A stretch of DNA of 64,000 bases from DYRB01 sp963802205 (GCA_963802205.1 CAWDHW010000015.1:62001-126000); one strand, 5' to 3'; positions 17,062-25,914 are shown, numbered from the stretch's first letter. A program made the numbers and translations. Notes: generated from the letters alone by a model not told the origin.

Positions 17062-17448
17062 CTAGTCGGCATCCACCGCGGCGCCAACCGACGGGCGATC
17101 CACCAATTCGACGTAGGCCATGGGGGCAGAGTCGCCGGGACGGAAACCGCACTTGAGAATGCGCAGGTAGCCGCCGGGACGGGCCTGGTAGCGCGGGCCC
17201 AACTCCAGGAACAGCTTCCCAAGCACTTCCTTGTCGCGTAGCCGCGCGAAGGCTAGGCGGCGGGTGTGTACGGAGTCGATCTTCGCGAGTGTGATAAGGG
17301 GCTCGGCGACGCGCCGAAGCTCCTTGGCCTTAGGGAGGGTGGTCTTGATCAGCTCATGACGGAAGAGCGAGGCGGCCATGTTCTTGAACATGGCCTCGCG
17401 ATGGGAACTGGTTCGGCTAAAGTGCTTTCCGGCTTTACGGTGACGCAT
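17062..17448 (-). CDS. rplQ: 50S ribosomal protein L17
   Basis: L17 sits near the polypeptide exit on the large subunit. The 128-residue protein starts MRHRKAGKHFSRTSSHREAMF, the family signature, and has normal length for gammaproteobacteria. It is the last gene of the alpha operon (rpmJ-rpsM-rpsK-rpsD-rpoA-rplQ), 51 bases after rpoA, and is followed by a clear terminator. Confidence 0.97.
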   Translation of the reverse strand: MRHRKAGKHFSRTSSHREAMFKNMAASLFRHELIKTTLPKAKELRRVAEPLITLAKIDSVHTRRLAFARLRDKEVLGKLFLELGPRYQARPGGYLRILKCGFRPGDSAPMAYVELVDRPSVGAAVDAD

Positions 17449-17499
17449 GGTCCTGATTCCGAGGCTGGTACGTGCGACGCCCAGTTGGGCGCCGCTGGT

Positions 17500-18513
17500 T
17501 TATCTGATGCTCAACTCGTCGATGTTGTCCGGCGGCCAATTCTCTAGGCGCAGACCCAGAGACAATCCCCGCAGGGCCAGCACATCCTTGATCTCGGTGA
17601 GGGATTTCTTGCCCAGATTCGGCGTCTTGAGCAATTCGACCTCGGTGCGCTGAATCAAGTCACCGATCAGGTAGATGTTCTCGGCCTTAAGGCAGTTGGC
17701 GGAGCGAACGGTCAGTTCGAGATCATCCACCGGCCGCAGCAGGATCGGATCGATCGGAGGCAGCGGCGCTACTCCCTCGTCCGGCCCATCGCCGATCTGT
17801 GTCCCCTCCAGGACCACAAAGCTCGACAACTGATCCCGCAAGATCGCCGCCGCATGCTGAATGGCCACCTTGGGCTCCAGGGTTCCGTCGGTCTCCAGAT
17901 CGATGACCAGCCTGTCAAGGTCGGTACGCTGCTCGACGCGTGCTGCCTGAACCTCGATGGAGACCCGCCGCACGGGGCTGTAGGATGCATCCAGCGGCAA
18001 CCTGCCGATTGGCCGCTCTTCCTCGTCCGCGACCTCGCGCTGCGTGGCCGGCTCGTAGCCGATGCCGCGGCGCACGGTCAGCGTCATGCTCAACTCGGTA
18101 TCGCCGGTGATGTTTGCGATAACCAGCCCCGGGTTGGCCACTTCCGCGGCATGATCCACCGCGATGTCTGCCGCAGTCACCACGCCGGGGCCCTTTTTGG
18201 TCAGGCTGTATGTGGCCTCATCCTTGCCATGCAGAGAAATGGCCAACTCTTTTAGATTGAGTAGGATTTCGAGCACGTCCTCCTGAACCCCATCAAGGGT
18301 TGTGTACTCATGCAATACACCTTGAATCTCTACCTCGGTGACCGCGCATCCGGACATAGAGGAGAGGAGGATACGGCGCAGCGCATTCCCCAAGGTGTGC
18401 CCGAAACCCCTTTCGAGGGGTTCAAGGGACACCTTGGCATGATGCACATTGCCATCGACCGCCTCGACCCTAACAATCCGCGGTTTCAGGAACTCGCCAA
18501 CAGCGTCGCCCAT
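17500..18513 (-). CDS. rpoA: DNA-directed RNA polymerase subunit alpha
   Basis: Alpha dimerises to start polymerase assembly and contacts UP elements and activators. The 337-residue protein has the N-terminal assembly domain (FGHTLGNALRRILLSSM, residues about 34-50) and a C-terminal domain (about 255-330) with VDDLELTVRSANCLKAENI and NLGKKSLTEIKDVL, the helix-hairpin-helix DNA-binding surface. The length is slightly longer than E. coli (329). It lies between rpsD and rplQ as in the canonical alpha operon, 21 bases after rpsD. Confidence 0.97.
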   Translation of the reverse strand: MGDAVGEFLKPRIVRVEAVDGNVHHAKVSLEPLERGFGHTLGNALRRILLSSMSGCAVTEVEIQGVLHEYTTLDGVQEDVLEILLNLKELAISLHGKDEATYSLTKKGPGVVTAADIAVDHAAEVANPGLVIANITGDTELSMTLTVRRGIGYEPATQREVADEEERPIGRLPLDASYSPVRRVSIEVQAARVEQRTDLDRLVIDLETDGTLEPKVAIQHAAAILRDQLSSFVVLEGTQIGDGPDEGVAPLPPIDPILLRPVDDLELTVRSANCLKAENIYLIGDLIQRTEVELLKTPNLGKKSLTEIKDVLALRGLSLGLRLENWPPDNIDELSIR

Positions 18514-18534
18514 GCAAAGAACCCCTCAGTACCC

Positions 18535-19155
18535 TTACTTCGAGTACAACTCGACGATGAGTGACTCATTGATGTCGGCCGGCAGATCGGAGCGATCCGG
18601 CATGCGCTTGAAGACACCCCTGAGGCCCTTCGTGTCTACCTCCACCCAGTCCGGGAAGCCATACTGCTCCGCCAAGGCTACGGCGCTCTGGATCCGCACC
18701 TGCTTCTTGGCCTTCTCGCGGACCTCGATGACGTCCTCGGCGCTGACAAGGAAGGACGCGATGTTCACCGTACGTCCGTTGACATGAATGCTGCGGTGAC
18801 TTACCAACTGCCGCGCCTCGGCCCGGGTCGCCCCGAAACCCATCCGGTAGACGACGTTGTCCAGGCGGCTCTCCAAGAGTTGGAGCAGGTTCTCGCCTGT
18901 CGCACCCTTAGCCTGCGCCGCCTTCTTGTAATAGTTGCTGAACTGCCGCTCCATCACGCCATAAAGCCGGCGAACTTTCTGCTTCTCGCGCAACTGGACA
19001 CCATAGTCCGACACCCGCCGGCGACGATCACCGACTTGGCCGGGGACCTTCTCCAGGTTGCATTTGGTATCAAGGGAGCGCGCACGACTCTTGAGCGAGA
19101 GGTCGGTCCCCTCACGGCGCGCCAGCTTACAGGTAGGGCCAATGTACCTTGCCAT
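18535..19155 (-). CDS. rpsD: 30S ribosomal protein S4
   Basis: S4 nucleates 30S assembly on the 5' domain of 16S rRNA and helps decoding fidelity. In enterobacteria it also represses the alpha operon at its leader. The 206-residue protein starts MARYIGPTCKLARREGTDL and has the S4 RNA-binding domain around RLDNVVYRMGFGATRAEARQ. The start at 19155 gives the family N-terminus; a longer frame to 19206 overlaps the rpsK end and is rejected. No zinc-binding cysteine cluster is present. Confidence 0.97.
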   Translation of the reverse strand: MARYIGPTCKLARREGTDLSLKSRARSLDTKCNLEKVPGQVGDRRRRVSDYGVQLREKQKVRRLYGVMERQFSNYYKKAAQAKGATGENLLQLLESRLDNVVYRMGFGATRAEARQLVSHRSIHVNGRTVNIASFLVSAEDVIEVREKAKKQVRIQSAVALAEQYGFPDWVEVDTKGLRGVFKRMPDRSDLPADINESLIVELYSK

Positions 19156-19175
19156 GTCTCGTTCCTGCTCGAATC

Positions 19176-19562
19176 TCAGACCCGCCGCTTCTTGGGCGGG
19201 CGGCAACCATTATGCGGAATGGGCGTCACATCGGTGATGCTCGTGATCTTGAAGCCCGCGTTATTCAGTGCCCGCACGGCCGACTCACGACCAGGGCCTG
19301 GACCCTTGACGTTTACGTCCAGGTTGCGGACACCGAACTCCTTGACGGCCTGACCGGCACGGTCGGCAGCGACCTGTGCGGCAAACGGCGTGCTCTTGCG
19401 AGACCCGCGGAAACCCGACCCACCTGAGGTCGCCCAGGCAAGCGTATTGCCCTGACGATCAGTGATGGTGATGATGGTGTTGTTGAATGAGGCGTGGACA
19501 TGGGCAACCCCATCCGCGACCTGCTTCTTGACCTTCTTGCGAACTCGAGTGGGTTTTGCCAT
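19176..19562 (-). CDS. rpsK: 30S ribosomal protein S11
   Basis: S11 lines the platform and mRNA exit region of the small subunit. The 128-residue protein contains VADGVAHVHASFNNTIITITDRQGN and ends with the conserved ITDVTPIPHNGCRPPKKRRV tail, in which Asn of PHNGCRPPK is commonly isomerised. It is in the alpha operon between rpsM and rpsD with short spacers. Confidence 0.97.
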   Translation of the reverse strand: MAKPTRVRKKVKKQVADGVAHVHASFNNTIITITDRQGNTLAWATSGGSGFRGSRKSTPFAAQVAADRAGQAVKEFGVRNLDVNVKGPGPGRESAVRALNNAGFKITSITDVTPIPHNGCRPPKKRRV

Positions 19563-19610
19563 CAGCCTCTACCAAGGATGGGTGCGTACACGCGTGGTGT
19601 CTCCGCCAAT

Positions 19611-19967
19611 TTACTTTCTGACCGGGCGCCGGGGGCCCTTACGGGTGCGTGCGTTAGTACGCGTGCGCTGGCCCCGCAATGGCAGACCGCGGCGATGGCG
19701 GATCCCGCGATTGCAGCCAAGATCCATCAGGCGCTTGATATTCATGGAAACTTCACGCCGAAGATCGCCTTCGACGGTGAACTTTGCGACCTCGGAGCGG
19801 ATGCGTTCCACCTCTTCCTCGGTCATCTGCTGAAGCTTGGCCGCTGGGCTAACGCCCGCCGCCGCGCAGATCTGGTTGGCGCGGGTACGGCCAATGCCGT
19901 AGATCGCCGTCAAAGCGACGACCGCGTGTTTCCTGTCAGGAATGTTGACACCGGCGATACGGGCCAT
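19611..19967 (-). CDS. rpsM: 30S ribosomal protein S13
   Basis: S13 is on the head of the 30S subunit and forms intersubunit bridges and P-site tRNA contacts. The 118-residue protein starts MARIAGVNIPDRKHAVVALT and ends with the basic GQRTRTNARTRKGPRRPVRK tail that reaches the P site. It heads the S13-S11-S4 set. A 105-base gap separates it from rpmJ; in relatives, S4-mediated control acts just upstream of rpsM, but I cannot identify the pseudoknot here. Confidence 0.97.
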   Translation of the reverse strand: MARIAGVNIPDRKHAVVALTAIYGIGRTRANQICAAAGVSPAAKLQQMTEEEVERIRSEVAKFTVEGDLRREVSMNIKRLMDLGCNRGIRHRRGLPLRGQRTRTNARTRKGPRRPVRK

Positions 19968-20072
19968 GCTCTTTAAATCTCCGAGATCTCAGAAGGATGT
20001 CCCGCTCGCGGGAACTGCGTAGTCTAACAACTTGGCGTTCAGAGTCAACGCATAAAGCTGGCTGACGCGGGA

Positions 20073-20186
20073 TCAGCCCTGCTTTTGCTTGTGCCGCGGG
20101 TCTTTGCAGATCACCCGCACGATGCCGTTGCGACGGACGATCTTGCAGTTACGGCAGACCTTCTTCACAGAGGCGCGCACTTTCAT
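20073..20186 (-). CDS. rpmJ: 50S ribosomal protein L36 (zinc-binding form)
   Basis: This 37-residue protein (MKVRASVKKVCRNCKIVRRN...) is the smallest ribosomal protein and stabilises 23S rRNA near the L7/L12 stalk base. Cys11, Cys14, Cys27 and His32 form the zinc site, so this is the C+ type. It lies between secY and rpsM, the standard place, 47 bases after secY. Zinc-independent paralogues exist in some genomes but none is in this window. Confidence 0.95.
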   Translation of the reverse strand: MKVRASVKKVCRNCKIVRRNGIVRVICKDPRHKQKQG

Positions 20187-20233
20187 AGCCTATTCTCCAA
20201 TAACAATGTGGCTGGGTACGGCTGCGACTTCGG

Positions 20234-21583
20234 TCAGCGCAGCAAGCCGCCGCCCGGGGCCTTGAGGTTGGCCTTTTTCATGAGGCCCTCATACTGGTGG
20301 GACATGAGGTGTGCCTGGACCTGGGCCATGAAATCCATGACCACAACCACGATGATCAGCAGCGAGGTCCCGCCGAAGTAGAACGGCACGTTCCAGCCCA
20401 CGATCAGGAACTCCGGCAGGAGGCAGACCGCGGTGATATACAGGGCACCCACCGCGGTGAGGCGGGTCATGACCGTATCGATGTAGCGAGCCGTTTGTTC
20501 CCCCGGGCGTATCCCGGGGATGAAAGCGCCCGAACGCTTGAGATTGTCTGCCGTCTCCTTGGCATTGAACACTAAGGCCGTGTAAAAGAAGCAGAAGAAG
20601 ATGATCGCCAGGGAATAAGCGAGCACATACACCGGCTCTCCCGGGGACAGCTTGCTGGTGATGTCGGAGACCCAGCGAAACCCCTCGGATTGGCCCAGCC
20701 ATTGCCCGATGGTGCCCGGGAACAGCAGGATACTGGAAGCAAAGATTGGTGGAATGACGCCTGCCATATTGATCTTGAGCGGCAGGTGGGTGCTCTGGGC
20801 CGCCATCATCTTGCGCCCCTGCTGTCGCCTGGCGTAGTTGACGGTGATCCGCCGCTGACCGCGTTCGACGAAGACCACGAAGGCCGTCACTGCCAGCGCC
20901 AGGGCAAACAGCACCAGCACCGCCAAGGCGTTCATCTCCCCCGTTTCCACCAGGCGCAGGGTCCCACCAATGGCCGCGGGCAGACCCGCGACGATGCCGG
21001 AAAAGATGATCAGGGAGATGCCGTTACCGATACCCCGCTCTGTGATCTGCTCGCCGAGCCACATCAGAAACATGGTTCCAGTCACCAGAGACACCGCCGC
21101 GGTGAACACAAACCCGTAGCCGGACTGGACAACGATTGCAGAACCGCCAACAGACTGTCCTTGCAAGGCGATGGCAATCCCTGCGGATTGGAAGGCCGCC
21201 AGCCCCACGGTACCGTAGCGGGTGTACTGAGTGATCTTGCGCCGACCTGACTCACCCTCCTTCTTGAGCTGTTCGAGCTGCGGTATGACCGAGGTCATGA
21301 GCTGCACAATGATAGAGGCGGAGATATAGGGCATGACACCCAGGGCAAAGAGGCTGGCCCGCTCCAGGGCACCGCCCGAGAACATGTTGAACATGTCCAA
21401 CATGCTGCCGCCCTGCTGGAACAGGGCCGCCAACGCATCGGGATTCACACCCGGGACTGGAATGAAGGTCCCAATGCGGTACACAAGCAGCGCGCCGAGG
21501 ACAAAGAACAGCCGCTGGCGCAGCTCCGTGAGCCGCCCCATGCCGCCGATTGCCTCGGCGATGGAGGAGGTGTTGCCGGCCAT
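20234..21583 (-). CDS. secY: Preprotein translocase subunit SecY
   Basis: SecY is the channel of the Sec translocon; with SecE and SecG it moves proteins into or across the inner membrane. The 449-residue protein has ten predicted membrane helices, starting with RLFFVLGALLVYRIGTFIPVPG (first helix and plug region), and ends MKKANLKAPGGGLLR. The ATG at 21583 gives the family start; a longer frame to 21646 intrudes on rplO. It is last in the spc operon after rplO, and its partner SecE is encoded 26 kb away in the same block. Confidence 0.97.
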   Translation of the reverse strand: MAGNTSSIAEAIGGMGRLTELRQRLFFVLGALLVYRIGTFIPVPGVNPDALAALFQQGGSMLDMFNMFSGGALERASLFALGVMPYISASIIVQLMTSVIPQLEQLKKEGESGRRKITQYTRYGTVGLAAFQSAGIAIALQGQSVGGSAIVVQSGYGFVFTAAVSLVTGTMFLMWLGEQITERGIGNGISLIIFSGIVAGLPAAIGGTLRLVETGEMNALAVLVLFALALAVTAFVVFVERGQRRITVNYARRQQGRKMMAAQSTHLPLKINMAGVIPPIFASSILLFPGTIGQWLGQSEGFRWVSDITSKLSPGEPVYVLAYSLAIIFFCFFYTALVFNAKETADNLKRSGAFIPGIRPGEQTARYIDTVMTRLTAVGALYITAVCLLPEFLIVGWNVPFYFGGTSLLIIVVVVMDFMAQVQAHLMSHQYEGLMKKANLKAPGGGLLR

Positions 21584-21599
21584 ATGCTGTGGTTCCTGC

Positions 21600-22034
21600 C
21601 TAGTCTTCGACCTTGCCGCCCGCTGCCTCGATGGCGGCGCGAGCACCCTTGGTCACAGCCACGCCACGGACGGTCACCGCCCGCTCGATGGTCCCGGCCA
21701 GGATGATCTTGACCATGCGCGTCTCGCCGCAGACCAGACCCGAGCCTACCAAGGCCGCCAGATCGATGACGTCGCCTGCGACCTTGGACAACTCGTGAAG
21801 GCGGATCTCGTCCTTCCCCGCAGCGGTCCGGGAGCGGAAACCGACTTTGGGGAGCCGACGCTGCAGGGGCATCTGGCCGCCCTCGAAGCCGACCTTGTGG
21901 TAGCCGCCGGCACGGGAGGTCTGACCCTTGTGTCCACGCCCACCGGTCTTGCCCAGCCCGCTGCCGATGCCGCGGCCGAGACGCTTGCCGGGGCGCTTGC
22001 TGCCCGGGTTGGGTTGCAGATTATTAAGACGCAT
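21600..22034 (-). CDS. rplO: 50S ribosomal protein L15
   Basis: L15 is a late-assembly protein of the large subunit. The 144-residue protein starts MRLNNLQPNPGSKRPGKRLGRGIG, with the glycine/arginine-rich extension (GLGKTGGRGHKGQTSRAGG) that penetrates the 23S rRNA. Its start lies 11 bases inside the end of rpmD, so translation is coupled; secY follows after 16 bases. Confidence 0.97.
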   Translation of the reverse strand: MRLNNLQPNPGSKRPGKRLGRGIGSGLGKTGGRGHKGQTSRAGGYHKVGFEGGQMPLQRRLPKVGFRSRTAAGKDEIRLHELSKVAGDVIDLAALVGSGLVCGETRMVKIILAGTIERAVTVRGVAVTKGARAAIEAAGGKVED

Positions 22035-22227
22035 TGGCGGAGTCCCCCAGGATCTTGACCATATAGGAGACCTTGTTCACCATCCCTCGCGTGCAGGGGG
22101 TGTCCTCGACCTCTACGACCTGATGCATCCGCCGCAACCCCAGGCCACGCACCGTGGCCATGTGGGCGGGCAGGCGCCCGTAAGCGCTGCGCACCAGGGT
22201 GACCTTCATCATTTGTTTGTCGGCCAT
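22024..22227 (-). CDS. rpmD: 50S ribosomal protein L30
   Basis: This small 67-residue large-subunit protein contains MMKVTLVRSAYGRLPAHMATVRGLGLRRMHQVVEVEDTP, the L30 fold. The start at 22227 (MADKQ) is three bases after the rpsE stop. A start at the internal ATG pair would drop five residues. It overlaps rplO at its 3' end. Confidence 0.95.
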   Translation of the reverse strand: MADKQMMKVTLVRSAYGRLPAHMATVRGLGLRRMHQVVEVEDTPCTRGMVNKVSYMVKILGDSANAS

Positions 22228-22230
22228 GGC

Positions 22231-22737
22231 TTACCCCAGGATCTCTTCGACGGTCTTGCCGCGCTTGGCGGCAACGCTGGCAGCATCGGTCATCTGCTTG
22301 AGGCCGGCCACGGTAGCGCGAACGACGTTGATCGGGTTGTTGGTCCCGATGCACTTGGCCAGCACGTTCTGCACCCCGACGACCTCGAACACGGCGCGCA
22401 TGGCACCGCCAGCGATGATCCCGGTACCCTCGGAGGCTGGCTGCATATGCACCTTGGCCGCACCGTGGTTACCGATCATGGGGTACTGAAGCGTCGAGCC
22501 GTTGAGCTTGACGTCGATCATCCCCTTGCGCGCGGCCTCCATGGCCTTCTGGATGGCCACGGGGACCTCGCGGGCCTTGCCGGTCCCGAAGCCGACGCGG
22601 CCCTTGCCATCGCCGACCACCGCCAGGGCGGCGAAGCCGAACTGGCGTCCACCCTTGACTACCTTGGCGACGCGGTTGACCGCCACCAGCTTTTCGAGAA
22701 ACTCGTCGCCTTCCGGCTTCGGATTGTAATTCGACAT
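22231..22737 (-). CDS. rpsE: 30S ribosomal protein S5
   Basis: S5 lies at the mRNA entry of the 30S subunit and affects fidelity. The 168-residue protein has the double-stranded RNA-binding domain (FLEKLVAVNRVAKVVKGGRQFGF, residues about 13-35) and the GTGIIAGGAMRAVFEVVGVQNVLAK segment. It sits between rplR and rpmD in the spc operon. Confidence 0.97.
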   Translation of the reverse strand: MSNYNPKPEGDEFLEKLVAVNRVAKVVKGGRQFGFAALAVVGDGKGRVGFGTGKAREVPVAIQKAMEAARKGMIDVKLNGSTLQYPMIGNHGAAKVHMQPASEGTGIIAGGAMRAVFEVVGVQNVLAKCIGTNNPINVVRATVAGLKQMTDAASVAAKRGKTVEEILG

Positions 22738-22764
22738 CTCTTGCGCCCCTAGCTGTGGCAGGCC

Positions 22765-23121
22765 CTAGAATTGGAGACCGTTTTCGCGGGCCGCATCGGC
22801 CAGGGCCTTGAGCCGGCCATGGTAGCGGAACCCTGAACGATCGAACGCGACCTTTTCGACACCGGCAGAGCGCGCACGCTCTGCAATCGCACGACCGATG
22901 ACGACAGCCGCAGCGACGTTGCCCGTATGCCCGTCGATGGACTCGCGTAACGCCTTTTCCACCGTCGAGGCACTGGCCACGACGCTGCCACCCCCGGGGG
23001 CGATGATCTGCGCATACATATGCCTGGGCGTGCGATAGATGCAGAGTCGGAAGGCCCCCAACTCGCGGATCTTGGCGCGGGCCCGAGCGGCCCGGCGCAG
23101 TCGGCTTTGCTTCTTGTCCAT
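22765..23121 (-). CDS. rplR: 50S ribosomal protein L18
   Basis: L18 binds 5S rRNA in the central protuberance together with L5 and L25; all three are encoded in this window. The 118-residue protein starts MDKKQSRLRRAARARAKIREL and contains RLCIYRTPRHMYAQIIAPGG. It is 11 bases after rplF in the spc operon. Confidence 0.97.
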   Translation of the reverse strand: MDKKQSRLRRAARARAKIRELGAFRLCIYRTPRHMYAQIIAPGGGSVVASASTVEKALRESIDGHTGNVAAAVVIGRAIAERARSAGVEKVAFDRSGFRYHGRLKALADAARENGLQF

Positions 23122-23132
23122 CTGACAGACCC

Positions 23133-23666
23133 CTACTTCTTCTTGGCTTCTTTGCGCAGGACGACCTCGTCCGAGTACCGCACACCCTTGCCCTTGTAAG
23201 GCTCCGGGGGCCGATACGCTCGGATTTCCGCGGCGACCTGACCGACCCGCTGTTTGTCGGTGCCGGAGATCACAATCTCCGTCTGAGTCGGTGTCGCCGC
23301 GGTGATGCCCGCAGGGACCTGATAGTCCACCGGATGGGAAAAACCCAGGCTCAAGCTCAACACGTCCCCCTTGGCGGCGGCACGGTAACCGACCCCGACC
23401 AGGTTCAGCTTGCGCACGAATCCGTCACTGACCCCGGTGACCATATTCGCCAGCACGGCGCGTGCGGTCCCCGCCTGCGCCCAGGACTGTGGGTCCTCGG
23501 TGACCGGAGTAACTTTGAGCACCCCGTCTTCCTGCTGTATGGCGACCTTGGCGTTCATGGTGTGGCTGAGCTGTCCCTTGGGACCCTTGATCGTCACGGC
23601 CTGGCCGGCGATCTCAACGGTGACCTTGGCCGGAACCGGCACAGGTCGCTTTGCGACTCTTGACAT
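23133..23666 (-). CDS. rplF: 50S ribosomal protein L6
   Basis: L6 binds near the sarcin-ricin loop and the factor-binding site. The 177-residue protein has the two repeated L6 folds and the signature PEPYKGKGVRYSDE near the C-terminus. It starts MSRVAKRPVPVPAKVTVEI. Spacers to rpsH (13 bases) and rplR (11 bases) are short. Confidence 0.97.
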   Translation of the reverse strand: MSRVAKRPVPVPAKVTVEIAGQAVTIKGPKGQLSHTMNAKVAIQQEDGVLKVTPVTEDPQSWAQAGTARAVLANMVTGVSDGFVRKLNLVGVGYRAAAKGDVLSLSLGFSHPVDYQVPAGITAATPTQTEIVISGTDKQRVGQVAAEIRAYRPPEPYKGKGVRYSDEVVLRKEAKKK

Positions 23667-23679
23667 GTCGGTGCTCCCT

Positions 23680-24081
23680 TTAGGCCACGAACGCCAGGAT
23701 CTCGCCGCCGTAACCAGCCTTGCGGGCCGCCCGGTCGGTCATCAGACCCTGAGAGGTGGAAACGATGGCAACCCCGAGGCCACCCTGGACCTTCGGCAGT
23801 TCATCCTTGTTGCGGTAGATACGCAGACCAGGGCGGGAGACCCGCTTGATGGTCTCGATGACCGGCCGACCGCGGAAATACTTGAGTTTCAGGACAAGCT
23901 GCGGCTTGACGGGGTCAACGGAGGAATCCACGCTCGCCTCGGCGATGTAGCCCTCTTCTTTGAGCAGATTGGCAATGGCCAGCTTCTGCTTGGACGAGGG
24001 CATGTGAATGGTGACCTTACCGCGAATCTGCGCGTTGCGGATGCGTGTCAGCATGTCCGCAATGGGATCCGACATACTCAT
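23680..24081 (-). CDS. rpsH: 30S ribosomal protein S8
   Basis: S8 binds helix 21 of 16S rRNA and, in enterobacteria, represses the spc operon. The 133-residue protein has DPIADMLTRIRNAQ at the start and ends GVAIVSTSQGLMTDRAARKAGYGGEILAFVA. Two ATGs are possible (24081 and 24075); AAGGAG lies six bases before the first, which decides for 24081. A 130-base gap with a GC hairpin separates it from rpsN. Confidence 0.96.
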   Translation of the reverse strand: MSMSDPIADMLTRIRNAQIRGKVTIHMPSSKQKLAIANLLKEEGYIAEASVDSSVDPVKPQLVLKLKYFRGRPVIETIKRVSRPGLRIYRNKDELPKVQGGLGVAIVSTSQGLMTDRAARKAGYGGEILAFVA

Positions 24082-24132
24082 ATTGGGCTCCTTAGGGTCA
24101 GGCCACTGAAGATCAGTGCGATACCCGGTGTT

Positions 24133-24150
24133 GGCCCCGAGGCCGGGGCC
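24133..24150 (-). other. GC hairpin in the rpsN-rpsH gap
   Basis: GGCCCCG / CGGGGCC arms (7 bp, 4-base loop) in the unusually long 130-base spacer between rpsN and rpsH. There is no T-run, so it is more likely an mRNA structure or processing site than a terminator. Confidence 0.45.
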
Positions 24151-24211
24151 GATAAAGTGGGGCCGGGCCTATGACCCGGACTCCTTTGGACCAGCGTGTG
24201 CGGTGCGGCTG

Positions 24212-24517
24212 TTACCAGCTCGCCTTGACCACACCGGGGACGTCACCGCGCATCACCGCCTCGCGCAGCTTGTTCCGGCCCAGGCCGAACTTCCGATAAA
24301 CGCCATGCGGGCGACCGGTAATCCGGCACCGGCGCCGCTGGCGCATCGGACTCGCATCCCGCGGCAGCTTCGCCAAGGCCAGGACGGCCGCATCGACCTC
24401 TTCGGGCGTGGCCTTGCGGTCCGCAATCCGCGCCTTGATCGCTGCGCGCTTGGTCGCGTACTTGGCGGCGACCGCGACACGCTTGAGGTCGCGGTTGATC
24501 ATGCTCTTCTTGGCCAT
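24212..24517 (-). CDS. rpsN: 30S ribosomal protein S14 (zinc-free form)
   Basis: S14 is a head protein of the small subunit. The 101-residue form lacks the CxxC pairs of the zinc type and has the conserved RRRCRITGRPHGVYRKFGLGRNKLREAVMRGDVPGVVKASW-type C-terminus. It starts MAKKSMINRDLKR and follows rplE by 12 bases. Confidence 0.97.
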   Translation of the reverse strand: MAKKSMINRDLKRVAVAAKYATKRAAIKARIADRKATPEEVDAAVLALAKLPRDASPMRQRRRCRITGRPHGVYRKFGLGRNKLREAVMRGDVPGVVKASW

Positions 24518-24529
24518 AGTCTTAGTCTT

Positions 24530-25069
24530 TCAGGTCCGGAAAGGAAACTTGAACGCCTCGAGCAGGGCGCGCGCTTCGGCGTCCGTCTTGGCGGTGGTGG
24601 TGATGGTAATGTCCATACCACGCAGGGCATCGATCTTGTCGTAATCGATCTCCGGGAACACGATCTGCTCCTTGAGGCCCAGGGAGTAGTTACCCCGACC
24701 ATCGAATGCCTTTGCGCTCATTCCGCGAAAGTCGCGTATACGGGGGATGGCGACATTGATCAGGCGATCAAGGAACTCGTACATCCGCTCGCGCCTCAGG
24801 GTCACCTTGCACCCAACAGGCCAGCCCTCGCGAACCTTGAAGGCCGCAACCGAGATCCGGGCGTGGGTGACGATGGGCTGCTGCCCGGACAGGGAGCGCA
24901 GGTCGGAGACCGCGTGCTCCAGGACTTTCTTGTCCGCGATGGCTTCACCCACACCCATGTTAATGGTGATCTTTTGGATCCGCGGAACCTGCATGGCACT
25001 TTTGTAGCCGAAGCGCTCCTTGAGTTCCCCGGCGAACTGGTCGCGGTACATGGACTGCAATCTAGACAT
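24530..25069 (-). CDS. rplE: 50S ribosomal protein L5
   Basis: L5 binds 5S rRNA and contacts P-site tRNA and S13. The 179-residue protein starts MSRLQSMYRDQFAGELKERFGY and contains KITINMGVGEA and RDFRGMSAKAFDGRGNYSLG. The start at 25069 gives standard length; an alternative at 25087 would overlap rplX. It is 14 bases after rplX. Confidence 0.96.
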   Translation of the reverse strand: MSRLQSMYRDQFAGELKERFGYKSAMQVPRIQKITINMGVGEAIADKKVLEHAVSDLRSLSGQQPIVTHARISVAAFKVREGWPVGCKVTLRRERMYEFLDRLINVAIPRIRDFRGMSAKAFDGRGNYSLGLKEQIVFPEIDYDKIDALRGMDITITTTAKTDAEARALLEAFKFPFRT

Positions 25070-25083
25070 GACGGGCTCCTGAC

Positions 25084-25401
25084 TCAAACATCGACCACTT
25101 CGCCGTCGGACTTGAAGACGCGCACCTTGCGCCCGTCCTCGAGGATTTTGAAACCGACGCGGTCCGCCTTACCCGCCTGCGGGTTAAACAGCCCGACGTT
25201 GGAAACATGAAGCGGCATTTCCTTGTCAATAATGCCGCCCGCCTCGCCGCGCTGCGGATTTCCCTTCTGGTGCTTCTTCACCAGATTGACGTTTTCGACC
25301 AGGAGCCGCTCGTCATCGACGACGCGCAACACAGTGCCGCGCTTGCCCCTGTCCTTACCGGTGAGAATGACCACGTCATCCCCTTTCTTGATCTTACGCA
25401 T
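25084..25401 (-). CDS. rplX: 50S ribosomal protein L24
   Basis: L24 initiates 50S assembly at the 5' domain of 23S rRNA. The 105-residue protein starts MRKIKKGDDVVILTGKDRGKRGTVL, a KOW motif (residues about 5-30), and contains NLVKKHQKGNPQRGEAGGI. It lies 60 bases after rplN in the spc operon. Confidence 0.97.
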   Translation of the reverse strand: MRKIKKGDDVVILTGKDRGKRGTVLRVVDDERLLVENVNLVKKHQKGNPQRGEAGGIIDKEMPLHVSNVGLFNPQAGKADRVGFKILEDGRKVRVFKSDGEVVDV

Positions 25402-25461
25402 GACCCGACACCCTCAACGAACCTATGGCAACGAACCTTTGGCGTCACAGAACCCGCGGGC

Positions 25462-25830
25462 CTAGAGCACTTCCGGCGCGAGCGAGATGATCTTCATAAA
25501 GCGCTCACCGCGCAGCTCCCTGGTCACGGGCCCGAAAATACGGGTACCAATGGGCTGGAGCTGGTTGTTGAGCAGTACCGCGGCATTGCCGTCGAAGCGA
25601 ATCAGGGAGCCGTCCGGCCGACGCACGCCCTTGGTAGTCCGTACCACTACGGCGTTGAACACATCGCCCTTCTTTACCTTGCCGCGCGGGATGGCATCCT
25701 TGACGGTAACCTTGATTACGTCGCCGATGCCGGCATAGCGCCGGTGAGAGCCCCCGAGCACTTTGATGCACTGCACACGCTTGGCACCGCTATTGTCGGC
25801 GCAGCTCAGATTGGTCTGCATCTGGATCAT
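25462..25830 (-). CDS. rplN: 50S ribosomal protein L14
   Basis: L14 forms an intersubunit bridge and is the first gene of the classical spc operon. The 122-residue protein starts MIQMQTNLSCADNSGAKRVQCIKVLGG and ends RFMKIISLAPEVL. An 84-base gap separates it from rpsQ of the S10 operon; no terminator is evident there, so the two operons are probably joined. Confidence 0.97.
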   Translation of the reverse strand: MIQMQTNLSCADNSGAKRVQCIKVLGGSHRRYAGIGDVIKVTVKDAIPRGKVKKGDVFNAVVVRTTKGVRRPDGSLIRFDGNAAVLLNNQLQPIGTRIFGPVTRELRGERFMKIISLAPEVL

Positions 25831-25914
25831 GTTCTTTTCCTAAAACTCATGCCGGCGACTGCGCCGAGAATGGGCGACAAATTGTCTGCACGCCTTGGTC
25901 ATACCGTAGCGAAT